NCBI RefSeq assembly: GCF_001667585.1
Contig: NZ_LZJZ01000092.1
Location: 62,001 to 126,000 of the forward strand
Direction: 5' to 3'
From: Mycobacterium sp. E2733
GTDB lineage: Bacteria > Actinomycetota > Actinomycetes > Mycobacteriales > Mycobacteriaceae
Length of the DNA stretch: 64,000 nucleotides
Shown: positions 26,507-34,669 of the stretch, piece by piece
Layout: every line of letters starts with the position of its first letter
Numbering within the stretch: position 1 is the first letter of the stretch
Made by a program: the position numbers and the translations under genes
The notes under the pieces: generated by a model
Seen by the model: the letters and a program-made list of their open reading frames with translations, nothing else
Told to the model about the DNA's origin: nothing
The model's database searches: none

Positions 26507-27244
26507 ATGGTGGCGATGAACTTCACCAAGGAGCAGCTGCGCGAGCTGGCCGAGCGCGGCGCGTCCGAGATGGAGGGCGCCGACGCGGTCGACATCCTGC
26601 GCTGGACCGACGAGCACTTCGGCGGCGTCGACGGCCCCCGCGGCTGGGCCAACTGCGAGTACGTGGTGGCCGCCAATATGCAAGACGCGGTGATGGTTTC
26701 GCTCGCCTCCGACGTGCGCCCGGGCGTGCCGGTGCTGTTCCTGGACACCGGCTACCACTTCGCCGAAACCATCGGCACCCGCGACGCCGTGGAGTCCGTC
26801 TACGACATCCACCTGCTCAACGTCGAACCCGAACACACCGTGGCCGAGCAGGACGAGCTGCTGGGCAAGGACCTGTTCGCCCGCGACCCCAACGAATGCT
26901 GCCGCCTGCGCAAGGTCCTCCCCCTGCGCCGCGCGCTGCGCGGTTACGCGGCGTGGGTCAGCGGCTTGCGCCGGGTGGAGGCCGCCACCCGTGCCAACGC
27001 CCCGCTGATCAGCTTCGACGAGTCGTTCGAGCTGATCAAGGTCAACCCCATCGCGGCCTGGACCGACGACGACGTCCAGGACTACATCGAACGCAACAAT
27101 GTCCTTGTCAACCCGCTTGTCGGGGAGGGCTACCCGTCCATCGGCTGCGCCCCCTGCACCGCCAAGCCGGCCGCGGGTGACGATCCTCGCAGCGGGCGCT
27201 GGCGGGGACGAAACAAGATCGAATGTGGGTTGCACGCATCATGA
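26507..27244 (+). CDS. cysH: Adenylyl-sulfate (APS) reductase CysH
   Basis: 245 residues from ATG 26507 (ATG 26516 is an alternative). It reduces APS to sulfite and AMP. The assimilatory APS-reductase signature is complete: Cys131-Cys132 (ECCRLRKV) and Cys214/Cys217 (CAPC) hold a [4Fe-4S] cluster, which distinguishes it from PAPS reductases, and Cys240 in the C-terminal ECGLH forms the thiosulfonate intermediate. The nucleotide region FLDTGYHFAETIGTRDA is conserved. It begins 16 nt after sirA and its TGA overlaps the che1 ATG. Confidence 0.93.
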   Translation: MVAMNFTKEQLRELAERGASEMEGADAVDILRWTDEHFGGVDGPRGWANCEYVVAANMQDAVMVSLASDVRPGVPVLFLDTGYHFAETIGTRDAVESVYDIHLLNVEPEHTVAEQDELLGKDLFARDPNECCRLRKVLPLRRALRGYAAWVSGLRRVEAATRANAPLISFDESFELIKVNPIAAWTDDDVQDYIERNNVLVNPLVGEGYPSIGCAPCTAKPAAGDDPRSGRWRGRNKIECGLHAS

Positions 27245-27957
27245 GCACGCTCGTACTCACCGCCCACGGCAGCCGGGACCCACGGTCGGGCGCCAACGCG
27301 CAGGCCGTCGCCGACCGGCTGGCCGGCATGCGCCCCGGCCTCGACGTCCGGCTGGCGTTCCTGGAACTCAACGCGCCGAACTTCGCCGACGTCCTGGCCG
27401 GTTTGCCGGACAACCGCCGCGCGGTGGTCGCCCCGTTTCTGTTGGCCAGCGCGTACCACGCGCGCCTGGACATCCCCAAGCAGATCGCGAAAGCCGGGGC
27501 CCATGGGATCCGGCAGGCCGACGTGCTCGGCGAGGACGAGCGGCTGGTGTCGGTGCTGCGCGAACGCCTGGCCGGGGTCGGGGTTTCACCGCACGACGAC
27601 GACCTCGGGGTGATGGTCGTCGCGATCGGCTCGTCCAACGCCGCAGCCAACGCACGCACGTCAAAGGTGGCGTCCCGGTTGGCCGTCGGCACCCGGTGGG
27701 CCGCAACCACGACGGCCTTCGCCACCCGGCCCGAGGCATCGGTCGACCGCGCCGCCGGCCACCTGCGCCGCCGCGGCGCGCGCCGTCTCGTCATCGCGCC
27801 GTGGTTCCTGGCGCCGGGACTGCTCACCGACGGCGTCTCAACGTACGCGCGGGACAACGACATTCCGATGGCCGCGCCGTTGGGCGCCCACCGGCTGGTG
27901 GCCGAGACCGTGCTCGACCGCTACGACGAGGCGCTGGAGTCCGACGCCGCGGCCTAA
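27241..27957 (+). CDS. che1: CbiX/SirB-like sirohydrochlorin ferrochelatase
   Basis: 238 residues from ATG 27241, overlapping the cysH stop (ATGA). The N-terminus LVLTAHGSRDPRSG carries the CbiX/SirB catalytic His and a second half-repeat (MVVAIGSSNAAAN, VIAPWFLAPGLLTDG) gives the two-lobed chelatase fold. It inserts iron into sirohydrochlorin to make siroheme, the cofactor of SirA upstream, so the operon couples enzyme and cofactor supply. Cobalt chelation for cobalamin is an alternative activity of the family. The stop overlaps that of the convergent LysR gene. Confidence 0.85.
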   Translation: MSTLVLTAHGSRDPRSGANAQAVADRLAGMRPGLDVRLAFLELNAPNFADVLAGLPDNRRAVVAPFLLASAYHARLDIPKQIAKAGAHGIRQADVLGEDERLVSVLRERLAGVGVSPHDDDLGVMVVAIGSSNAAANARTSKVASRLAVGTRWAATTTAFATRPEASVDRAAGHLRRRGARRLVIAPWFLAPGLLTDGVSTYARDNDIPMAAPLGAHRLVAETVLDRYDEALESDAAA

Positions 27958-28886
27958 CGGCTATTGATGTGGCTCAACAGATCTCGAACCGCCCCGGCCG
28001 GCGGCGTTCGCCCGCCCACCCAGATCGCGCGAAACTTGCGTCGTAGATCCAACTTCGGAATGGTGACCGCGCGCAGCCGCCCGACCGCCAGGTCGTCGGC
28101 CACCGCCAGCCGGCTCATGGCCGCCGGCCCCGCGCCGGCGAGCACGGCCGCCCGCATCGCCGCCGCCGACGTCAGCTCCAATACGGGTGGCGCCTGTTCC
28201 ATGTCATCGCCCAGCACCCGACGCAGCGCCACGGTCAGCGAATCGCGGATGCCCGAATGGGGTTCGCGCGCAACCAGTGGCGTCTCCGCGAGTTCACGAG
28301 CGGTCACGCCCCGCGCCCGTCGCGTCCACTTGTGACCCGGCGGAACCACGATCACCAGTTCGTCCTGCCCCACTATGCAGGTGCCTAATCCCTTTGGTGT
28401 CCCGGGGTTTTCGACAAACCCGAGATCCACGCTGCCGTCGCGGACCGCGGCGATGGCGTGCTCGCTGTTGGTGGCGGTCAAACTCACCTGCGGGGCAGCG
28501 CCGCCGCGCCGCGCCGCCTCGGTCTGCAGGGACAGCAGCCAATGCGGCATCAGCTGTTCGGAGATCGTCTGGCTGGCCGCGACCCGGATCCGCTCGCGGC
28601 CCTCCTTGCGCAGCGATCCCATGCCCGCGTCGAGGTCGGTGGCGACCGCGAGCAACCGCCTCGCCCAGTCCGCCACGATCAGGCCCGCCGGCGTCAGCTG
28701 CGACCCCCGCGTCGTGCGCACCGCCAGCGTCACGCCGATCTGGGCCTCCATCGACGCGAGCCGCCGCGAGATGGCCTGCTGCGTCAGCCCGAGTTCGCGC
28801 GCGGCGCGGCCCAGGCTGCCGGTCTCGGCGATCGCCAAGAACACCTCGAACGAGGCGAGCTCGGGCATTCGGGGGCTGAGCGGCAT
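27954..28886 (-). CDS. LysR-type transcriptional regulator
   Basis: 310 residues from ATG 28886. N-terminal winged HTH (about 8-66: FEVFLAIAETGSLGRAARELGLTQQAISRRL is the core, given here as its helices) is followed by a periplasmic-binding-like effector domain. It is divergent from fdxC and tail-to-tail with che1, so it may control fdxC, itself or the sulfur genes. It resembles neither CysB nor Cbl closely enough for a symbol; the effector is unknown. Confidence 0.85.
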   Translation of the reverse strand: MPLSPRMPELASFEVFLAIAETGSLGRAARELGLTQQAISRRLASMEAQIGVTLAVRTTRGSQLTPAGLIVADWARRLLAVATDLDAGMGSLRKEGRERIRVAASQTISEQLMPHWLLSLQTEAARRGGAAPQVSLTATNSEHAIAAVRDGSVDLGFVENPGTPKGLGTCIVGQDELVIVVPPGHKWTRRARGVTARELAETPLVAREPHSGIRDSLTVALRRVLGDDMEQAPPVLELTSAAAMRAAVLAGAGPAAMSRLAVADDLAVGRLRAVTIPKLDLRRKFRAIWVGGRTPPAGAVRDLLSHINSR

Positions 28887-28990
28887 GGCTGATCACATCA
28901 CAATCAATTCGTGTGACACAACGATAGCTTGTGACTCCACAACTGCGGGACATCTACTCGGACCTGGTCGCGGCAAGAACCATTGAGTGC
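28887..28990. promoter_or_regulatory. LysR / fdxC divergent promoter region
   Basis: Contains TCACA (28893) paired with TGTGA (28912) and a small palindrome GTGTGACAC (28911-28919), compatible with a LysR-type T-N11-A binding region close to the regulator start. No exact -10/-35 is claimed. Confidence 0.35.
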
Positions 28991-29317
28991 ATGGCCTACG
29001 TGATCGCCGAGCCCTGCGTCGACATCAAAGACAAGGCTTGCATCGAGGAATGTCCCGTCGACTGCATTTACGAGGGTGCGCGGATGCTCTACATCCACCC
29101 CGACGAATGCGTCGACTGCGGCGCCTGTGAGCCGGTGTGCCCGGTCGAGTCCATCTACTACGAGGACGACCTGCCCGGCGAATACGGCGAGTACACCCAG
29201 ATCAACGCCGACTTCTTCACCGAACTCGGCTCACCCGGCGGCGCGGCGAAGGTCGGGCTGACCGAGAACGATCCCGCTGCGGTCAAGAACCTCGAGAGCC
29301 GGGCCGAAACCACGTAA
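28991..29317 (+). CDS. fdxC: 7Fe ferredoxin FdxC
   Basis: 108 residues from ATG 28991 (MAYVIAEPCVDIKDKACIEE). Eight cysteines at 9, 17, 21, 25, 40, 43, 46 and 50 fit a [3Fe-4S] plus [4Fe-4S] ferredoxin, and the C-terminal HINADFF-type segment matches the actinobacterial FdxC group rather than FdxA. It carries electrons for P450s or reductases; SirA, 2.5 kb away, is ferredoxin dependent and is a plausible client. A longer reading to 28931 is unlikely because it crosses the promoter region. Confidence 0.88.
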   Translation: MAYVIAEPCVDIKDKACIEECPVDCIYEGARMLYIHPDECVDCGACEPVCPVESIYYEDDLPGEYGEYTQINADFFTELGSPGGAAKVGLTENDPAAVKNLESRAETT

Positions 29318-29320
29318 TAA

Positions 29321-29378
29321 AGCGCGTTTCCGGCGCGCTCAAATCGGCGTCCAATGGAATTGGCGGCTTTAGCCGCCA
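29321..29378. terminator. Hairpins between fdxC and the PE gene
   Basis: Two strong stems: AGCGCG / CGCGCT with a 7-nt loop (29321-29339), 3 nt after the fdxC stop, and TGGCGGCT / AGCCGCCA with a 2-nt loop (29361-29378). A short palindrome CCAATGGAATTGG (29351-29363) overlaps the second. The first is a candidate fdxC terminator; the others could lie in the PE leader. Confidence 0.5.
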
Positions 29379-29426
29379 CCAGTCGGGGCATTCCAATATC
29401 CCGACCAATTCCATAAGGAGACACCG

Positions 29427-30257
29427 ATGTCGTTTGTGATTGCGCAACCCGAGGCGTTGCTTTACGCGGCGGGCAAGCTCGAGGCCCTTGGCTCGGCATT
29501 GGCGGCCGAAAGTGCGGCCGCGGCGCCGGCCACGACCGCGATAGCACCCGCGGCCGCCGACGAGATATCGGCATTGCAGGCGGCGCTGTTCACCGCCTAT
29601 GGCCAGCTCTACCAGTCGATCAACGCCCAGGCCGAGACGGTCCACCAACAATTCGTGAAAACCATGGCCACCAGCGCCGGCTCGTATCAAACCACCGAGG
29701 TCACTAACGCCGCGGCGACCGCGTCACCCTTCTCGGCCGCCCCGACCGTCCCCGGTGCGCCAAGCCCGGCCGCCGCGGCCGACCCGCCGCCGGGCAGCGG
29801 CCTGCTCAACATCGGCGATGTCGGGATCGGCAACTTCGGCTCGGCCACGTCTGACCTGCTGGGGATGGCAGGTGGGGGCCTGCTCGTCAGGCCCGACGCG
29901 GTAGGCCCGGTCGCGGCGGCCCCGTCCGCGGCGACCGCCCTGGCGTCGTCCAACGCGGGGGGTGCGACGGCGCCGACCGGTTTCGGCGCGACCCCGATGC
30001 TCGGTGGTGTCGGGCAGGCGGCCGCGGTCGGCCGGCTGTCGGTGCCGCCCAGCTGGGCCGCGGTCGCCGGCGCCCCGGCGGCAACCCCCACCGCGACACT
30101 GACCGGCGCGGGGTGGACCGCCGCGGCGCCCCACGGCCCATCGGTGACCACCCTGCCGGCCGGGGTGCCGTCGGTGGCCACGGCCACAAAGGCCGGTGGC
30201 CTGGGCGCGCCGCGCTACGGCGTCAAGCCCACCGTGATGGGGCGCCCGGCCGTCTAG
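29427..30257 (+). CDS. PE family protein with PPE-SVP-like C-terminus
   Basis: 276 residues from ATG 29427 (AAGGAG upstream). Residues 1-97 are a PE domain (MSFVIAQPEALLYAAG...), with the YxxxE type VII secretion signal at Tyr87-Glu91. The Ala/Pro-rich C-terminus contains VGRLSVPPSW and ends in APRYGVKPTVMGRP, the module normally seen at the end of PPE-SVP proteins. It is 36 nt upstream of its PPE partner, with which it should form the usual PE-PPE heterodimer exported by an ESX system. Confidence 0.9.
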   Translation: MSFVIAQPEALLYAAGKLEALGSALAAESAAAAPATTAIAPAAADEISALQAALFTAYGQLYQSINAQAETVHQQFVKTMATSAGSYQTTEVTNAAATASPFSAAPTVPGAPSPAAAADPPPGSGLLNIGDVGIGNFGSATSDLLGMAGGGLLVRPDAVGPVAAAPSAATALASSNAGGATAPTGFGATPMLGGVGQAAAVGRLSVPPSWAAVAGAPAATPTATLTGAGWTAAAPHGPSVTTLPAGVPSVATATKAGGLGAPRYGVKPTVMGRPAV

Positions 30258-30293
30258 AGAACCCCAGATTTTAGTCGAAAGGAGAGCAGGACA

Positions 30294-31442
30294 ATGGATT
30301 TCGGAGCGCTACCCCCAGAAGTCAACTCGGCGCGCATGTACGCCGGTGCGGGCGCCGGACCGATGATGGCCGCCGCGGCAGCCTGGAACACTCTGGCCGC
30401 CGAATTGAGTACCACCGCGGCCGGCTACGAGTCGGTGATCTCCGAGCTGACCGGCGACCAGTGGATGGGTCCGGCGTCGGCGTCGGCGGCCACCGCGGTC
30501 CAGCCCTTTGTGAACTGGCTGAATACCACCGCCGCAGCCGCCGCGCACGCCGCCGCCCAGGCCACGGCGTCGGCGGCCGCCTATGAGGCGGCGTTCGCGA
30601 TGACGGTTCCGCCCCCGGTGATCGCGGCCAACAGAGCCCAGCTGGCGGCGCTGGTCGCCACCAACGTGCTTGGCCAGAACACCCCGGCGATCATGGCCAC
30701 CGAGGCGCAGTACTCGGCGATGTGGGCCCAAGACGCCGCCGCCATGTACGGCTATGCGGCCGCGTCGGCGGCCGCCGGCAAGCTGAGCCCGCTGACCCCG
30801 CCGACACCGACGACCAGCCCGGGCGGAATCGCCCGCCAGGCCGCCGTGGTGTCCGGGGCCGGTGCCGCCACCAACACGCAGGCCGGGCTCATGCAGACGG
30901 TCAACACGTTCCAGAACACCGTGGCGGGGTTCGCCGCCCCGAGTCTCGCGGCCGACCCTCCCGCCGCCACACCCTTCTTCCAACTCCCCATCGTGCAAAA
31001 CACCATCAACGGCGCGATCAACACCACGGCCTGGTGGACCATGAACACCATCCCGAACTCGGTGTTGCTGTCCCACACCATGAACGGCGCCCCGTCGGTC
31101 ATGCTCGGCAGCGCCGGCCCCTTCGTCGGACCCATGCTGGCGGGGTCGGTGACGCCGGCCGGCTCCGCCGGCATCGGCGGGACGCCCGTTCTGGCGGGCT
31201 TGGGCAGGGCTTCCACGGTCGGCGGGCTGTCGGTCCCGGCCACTTGGTCGGCGTCCGCCCCGGCGATGAGCTCCAGCGCGCCGGCGTTGGCAGGCTCGGG
31301 CTGGGCGGTGGCGCCCGACGAGGGGGTTACCGCGGTGCCGGCCGGCATGCCGGCGATGGCCACGGCCGGAAAGGGTTTCGGCTTCAATACGCCGCGGTAC
31401 GGGGTCAAGCCCACAGTGATGCCCAAGACCGTGTTCGCATGA
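30294..31442 (+). CDS. PPE family protein (PPE-SVP subgroup)
   Basis: 382 residues from ATG 30294 with GAAAGGAGAG. The N-terminal PPE domain (MDFGALPPEVNSARMYAGAG) includes the WxG turn at Trp57 (QWMGPAS), then an Ala-rich helical domain to about 165. The C-terminus has the SVP motif VGGLSVPATW and ends TPRYGVKPTVMPK. Exported as a heterodimer with the PE protein upstream; SVP proteins locate to the outer envelope or are secreted. The shared C-terminal end with the PE partner is noted separately. Confidence 0.92.
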   Translation: MDFGALPPEVNSARMYAGAGAGPMMAAAAAWNTLAAELSTTAAGYESVISELTGDQWMGPASASAATAVQPFVNWLNTTAAAAAHAAAQATASAAAYEAAFAMTVPPPVIAANRAQLAALVATNVLGQNTPAIMATEAQYSAMWAQDAAAMYGYAAASAAAGKLSPLTPPTPTTSPGGIARQAAVVSGAGAATNTQAGLMQTVNTFQNTVAGFAAPSLAADPPAATPFFQLPIVQNTINGAINTTAWWTMNTIPNSVLLSHTMNGAPSVMLGSAGPFVGPMLAGSVTPAGSAGIGGTPVLAGLGRASTVGGLSVPATWSASAPAMSSSAPALAGSGWAVAPDEGVTAVPAGMPAMATAGKGFGFNTPRYGVKPTVMPKTVFA

Positions 31443-31471
31443 GTCGCGGCGCGCCTCGTTAAGGTGAGCGG

Positions 31472-32746
31472 ATGCGGACAGCTCGAATCATCCATGTCAT
31501 CCGGCAGATAGGGTCGCTCGTGGTCACCGCGGTGACCGCGGTGTCCACGCTCAACGCCTACCGGCCGTTGGCGCGCAGCGGCTACCTATCGCTGTTCTCG
31601 TGGATGTTCGGGCTGGTCGTCACCGAGCTGCCGCTGCAGACCTTGGTCAGCCAGCTCGGCGGCCTGGCGTTGACGGCTCGCCGCCTGACGCGGCCGGTGC
31701 GAATCGCCGCGTGGGCGGTGGCGGCCGTGTCGGCGATGGGCTTGCTCAATTTCAGCCGGGCCGGCCACAAGGCCAACGTGCCGCTGAGCCAAGCGCTGGA
31801 CGACGGCCTAGGCGCCTCTCGCCGCACCGAGTCGGGGGAGCTCTGGCGCCGGCCCGCCGGCGGCGGAACCGCCAAGACGCCGGGGCTGCTGCGGATGATG
31901 CGCATTCATCGCGATTACGCCCACGACTCGAACATCAGCTACGGCGAATTCGGCAGCGCCAACCACCTCGACATCTGGCGCCGTCCCGACCTCGACCCAA
32001 TCGGCAAGGCGCCGGTGCTCTTTCAGATCCCGGGGGGCGCCTGGACGACGGGAAACAAACGCGGACAAGCCCATCCACTGATGAGCCACCTCGCAGAGCT
32101 GGGCTGGATCTGTGTGGCGATCAACTACCGGCACAGTCCGCGCAACACCTGGCCCGACCACATCATCGACGTCAAGCGCGCCCTGGCGTGGGCCAAGGCG
32201 CACATCGCCGAGTACGGCGGCGACCCCGAATTCATTGCCATCACCGGCGGTTCGGCCGGTGGCCACCTCTCGTCGCTGGCCGCGCTCACCCCCAATGATC
32301 CGCAGTTCCAGCCCGGCTTCGAGGACGCCGACACCAGAGTGCAGGCGGCCGTGCCGTTCTACGGGGTCTACGACTTCACCCGGTTCAACGACGCGATGCA
32401 CCCGATGATGCCGGCCCTCCTCGTCAAATCGGTTGTCAAGCAACGGCCTTCGACGAACATGCAGCCGTTCATCACCGCGTCACCGGTCAACCACGTTTCC
32501 GCCGACGCTCCCCCGTTCTTCGTCTTGCACGGCCGCAACGACTCGCTGGTCCCAGTCGAGCAGGCGCGTGGATTCGTCGAGCGGCTGCGGCAGGTGAGCA
32601 ACCAACCGGTCGTGTACGCCGAGTTGCCGTTCACTCAGCACGCTTTCGACATCTTCGGTTCGGCGCGCGCGGCGCACACCGCGGTTGCCGTCGAGCAGTT
32701 CCTGGCCGAGATCTACGCGACGCGGCGTCAGGCCAACGTGGCCTAA
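31472..32746 (+). CDS. HSL-type esterase/lipase (LipC/LipQ-like)
   Basis: 424 residues from ATG 31472. The first 100 residues hold two or three hydrophobic helices, suggesting membrane attachment. The alpha/beta hydrolase core follows: oxyanion loop IPGGAWTTG (HGGG-like), elbow GGSAGG, and LHGRNDSLVP / QHAFDIF with the Asp and His. This is the hormone-sensitive-lipase layout of mycobacterial LipC/LipQ/LipO-type esterases, acting on short-chain esters or lipids at the envelope. It starts 29 nt after the PPE gene and may belong to that operon; the stop overlaps the convergent TetR gene in CTAA. Confidence 0.85.
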   Translation: MRTARIIHVIRQIGSLVVTAVTAVSTLNAYRPLARSGYLSLFSWMFGLVVTELPLQTLVSQLGGLALTARRLTRPVRIAAWAVAAVSAMGLLNFSRAGHKANVPLSQALDDGLGASRRTESGELWRRPAGGGTAKTPGLLRMMRIHRDYAHDSNISYGEFGSANHLDIWRRPDLDPIGKAPVLFQIPGGAWTTGNKRGQAHPLMSHLAELGWICVAINYRHSPRNTWPDHIIDVKRALAWAKAHIAEYGGDPEFIAITGGSAGGHLSSLAALTPNDPQFQPGFEDADTRVQAAVPFYGVYDFTRFNDAMHPMMPALLVKSVVKQRPSTNMQPFITASPVNHVSADAPPFFVLHGRNDSLVPVEQARGFVERLRQVSNQPVVYAELPFTQHAFDIFGSARAAHTAVAVEQFLAEIYATRRQANVA

Positions 32747-33351
32747 CCGCCGAGCATTTGGGCCACGACGCCGGCGATGATGGCCTCAGGGTCCTGCTCG
32801 ATGCCGACGCTGCGCAGGTCGCCACCGATCGCGAGCGCCGCGACGCCGTGCACCAGCGACCACAGCGGCGCGGCGAGTTCGCGCGGGTCGCGACCAGCGA
32901 CGATGCCCGCCTCCTGGCACGTCAGGATCGCGTCGAGCAGATCGCCGAACGCCTGCTCGCCCGCGACGGCGAGATCGGGATGGTCGGCCTTTGAGAGCTC
33001 GGCGCCGAACATCACCCGGTAGTGATCCGGGTGCGCGACGGCCCAGCGCACATACGCGCGGCCGAGTTCGACGACCCGGTCCTTCGGATCCGTCGCGGCG
33101 TCGGCGGCCGCGCCGAGTTCGGCGTGGAGGTCGCGAAAGCCCTGTTCGGCCACGGTCGCAAGGAGCGCGGCCTTGTCGGCGAAATGCCGGTACGGGGCGG
33201 CGGCGCTGACGCCGGCGCGCCGCGCCGCCTCGGTCAGCGTGAACCCCTTCGGCCCCTTCTCGGCCACCAGCGACAGAGCGGCGCTGCTGAGGGCGCGCTT
33301 GAGATCGCCATGGTGGTAGCTGTCCCGACGCGCCTTTCGCTCACGTGCCAT
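32743..33351 (-). CDS. TetR family regulator
   Basis: 202 residues from ATG 33351 (MARERKARRDSYHHGDLKRA). HTH at about 11-60 (FTLTEAARRAGVSAAAPYRHFADK) and a TetR_C_33/WHG-type C-terminal domain. The N-terminal SYHHGDLK motif is typical of this subgroup. A longer reading to 33429 would cross the operator and is rejected. Divergent from the DUF1707 gene across a perfect inverted repeat, so autoregulation plus control of that gene is likely. Confidence 0.88.
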   Translation of the reverse strand: MARERKARRDSYHHGDLKRALSSAALSLVAEKGPKGFTLTEAARRAGVSAAAPYRHFADKAALLATVAEQGFRDLHAELGAAADAATDPKDRVVELGRAYVRWAVAHPDHYRVMFGAELSKADHPDLAVAGEQAFGDLLDAILTCQEAGIVAGRDPRELAAPLWSLVHGVAALAIGGDLRSVGIEQDPEAIIAGVVAQMLGG

Positions 33352-33361
33352 GTTGACGACA

Positions 33362-33383
33362 TTAACATCGAGGACTATGTTAA
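33362..33383. promoter_or_regulatory. Probable TetR operator
   Basis: Perfect inverted repeat TTAACAT / ATGTTAA with an 8-nt spacer, 11 nt from the TetR start and 30 nt upstream of the DUF1707 protein start, overlapping both likely promoters. Confidence 0.65.
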
Positions 33384-33412
33384 AGCCATTCACATCTTTG
33401 GAGGGGGATGGA

Positions 33413-33910
33413 ATGGACCAGCAACTCATGACCCCCCGCGCCGGCGACCGCGACCGGGAAAGGGCGGCAGAACGCCTCGGGCAAGCATTCGCGCAGGGCT
33501 ACCTGCAACTGGACGAGTACGAGCAACGGGTGCAGGCCGTGTTCGGCACGCACACCACCGAGGAGCTCACCCAGCTTCTCGCCGACCTGCCGCTCGAGCG
33601 GATCCGGCGCGCGGACCCTCGCCGCCGCGCCGCCCGCATCGAGGCCGCCCGCCGCGGCGTGCGCCTGCACCTCGCCGCCTACCTCGCGATGACCGTCATC
33701 GTGCTCGCCGTGTGGGCGGCCGTCGCCGCGACCACCGACGCCACGTACTTCTGGCCGATATGGCCCATCCTCGGCGCCGGGATCGGACTCGTCAGCCACG
33801 CCCTGGGCATTCGCCCCGCCGGGAGATATGGAAAGCCTTGTGCCGCAGGCTATGTCTTAGGACGCACGCCCGCCGCCACGGCTTTGCCGCCGCGGTTTAC
33901 TGCACCGTGA
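33413..33910 (+). CDS. DUF1707 and 2TM domain membrane protein
   Basis: 165 residues from ATG 33413 (GGAGGGGGATGGA upstream). Residues 8-60 match the DUF1707 pattern (RAGDRDRERAAERLGQAFAQ, LDEYEQRV), a short helical domain often found at the N-terminus of actinobacterial membrane proteins; two hydrophobic helices follow (about 90-112 and 118-135). It is the likely target of the divergent TetR. Its 3' end overlaps the convergent lipoprotein gene by 14 nt. Function unknown. Confidence 0.82.
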   Translation: MDQQLMTPRAGDRDRERAAERLGQAFAQGYLQLDEYEQRVQAVFGTHTTEELTQLLADLPLERIRRADPRRRAARIEAARRGVRLHLAAYLAMTVIVLAVWAAVAATTDATYFWPIWPILGAGIGLVSHALGIRPAGRYGKPCAAGYVLGRTPAATALPPRFTAP

Positions 33911-34349
33911 TGTCGGCCGTGTAGGTGCACGCCGGTTTGGAATCCTTATCGACGAAGCTGGTGTAGGACGTGCCGATCGTCGTGGTCCCCGGCCTCAACG
34001 CGGTGAACTTCCACACCTCGGTGCCCGGCGCCCCCAACGCATCGGAACTCGGCGGTACGAACTCGTGACTGCTTTGCTTCAGGATCCCCGGATCGCCGAC
34101 CTTCATTTCCGGCGCCCACCGGTACGGGGTGGTGTAGTTCGACCCCAACTTCACGATCAGCGTGGTGCCGACCGCCAGGGTCATGCTCTGCTTGATGGCG
34201 TCTTGGGTGAGCACGTCTTTCATCGGCACCTGGAGAACCTGGGTCGACGGCGGGTTCCTGGAGGCGAAGTGGCAGCCCACCAACATCGGCGAAACGAGCA
34301 TCGCGATGGTCACCAAGAGCCTGATCTTCCCGACAGTCATCGAGCCCAT
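33897..34349 (-). CDS. Lipoprotein, chagasin-like (I42) protease-inhibitor fold
   Basis: 150 residues from ATG 34349 (or ATG 34340). A lipoprotein signal ends in the lipobox LVGC with Cys26. The mature part has the three loops of chagasin/I42 cysteine-protease inhibitors: SNYTTPYRW in place of NPTTGYxW, a central Gly/Pro-rich loop and GAPGTEVWKF (GxxGxxxWxF), then RPGTTTIGTSY. It would sit on the outer face of the membrane. Whether it inhibits a protease or only shares the immunoglobulin-like fold is not shown. Confidence 0.72.
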   Translation of the reverse strand: MGSMTVGKIRLLVTIAMLVSPMLVGCHFASRNPPSTQVLQVPMKDVLTQDAIKQSMTLAVGTTLIVKLGSNYTTPYRWAPEMKVGDPGILKQSSHEFVPPSSDALGAPGTEVWKFTALRPGTTTIGTSYTSFVDKDSKPACTYTADITVQ

Positions 34350-34669
34350 TATGGCCTGACGCGCTGTCGGCGTGCGGCGGCCCGGCACCCCAGCCCCGGA
34401 CGCAAATCGAGGCGCGCAGCCGGCACCGGGTGCTGCTGCGACGGCTGCGATTGCTGCTGCGAGTGCGACGACTGCTGTTGCGACTGCACTTGAGGGTGGG
34501 GGCCCCGAACCCTCAGGCATTTCACGACTCTCGAAATTGATATCACGGGCGCTATCGAATTTGAGGGTCACGTAATGCCCCGCAGACGGGGCTGAAGTGA
34601 CATCTGTGACAAAGCCCTCCCCCCAAGCCCCGATCGGCGCCAAGCGCGCATGTCCGGCAGGATGGGCTG
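34350..34669. other. Intergenic region with imperfect triplet tract
   Basis: No gene is supported here. From about 34430 to 34491 runs an imperfect CTG/CGA trinucleotide tract. It reads Cys/Asp-rich in one plus frame, Ala-rich in another and Gln/Ser-rich on the minus strand, but no frame has a convincing start. Upstream promoter elements of the antiporter gene are presumably in the last 100 nt, but none stands out. Confidence 0.45.

Noticed and set aside
34065..34493. Cys-rich reading frame (CCCDGCDCCC type), possible cysteine attenuator
   Set aside because: No in-frame start codon near the Cys run, the upstream part is antisense to the lipoprotein gene, and the downstream gene is an antiporter rather than a sulfur gene.
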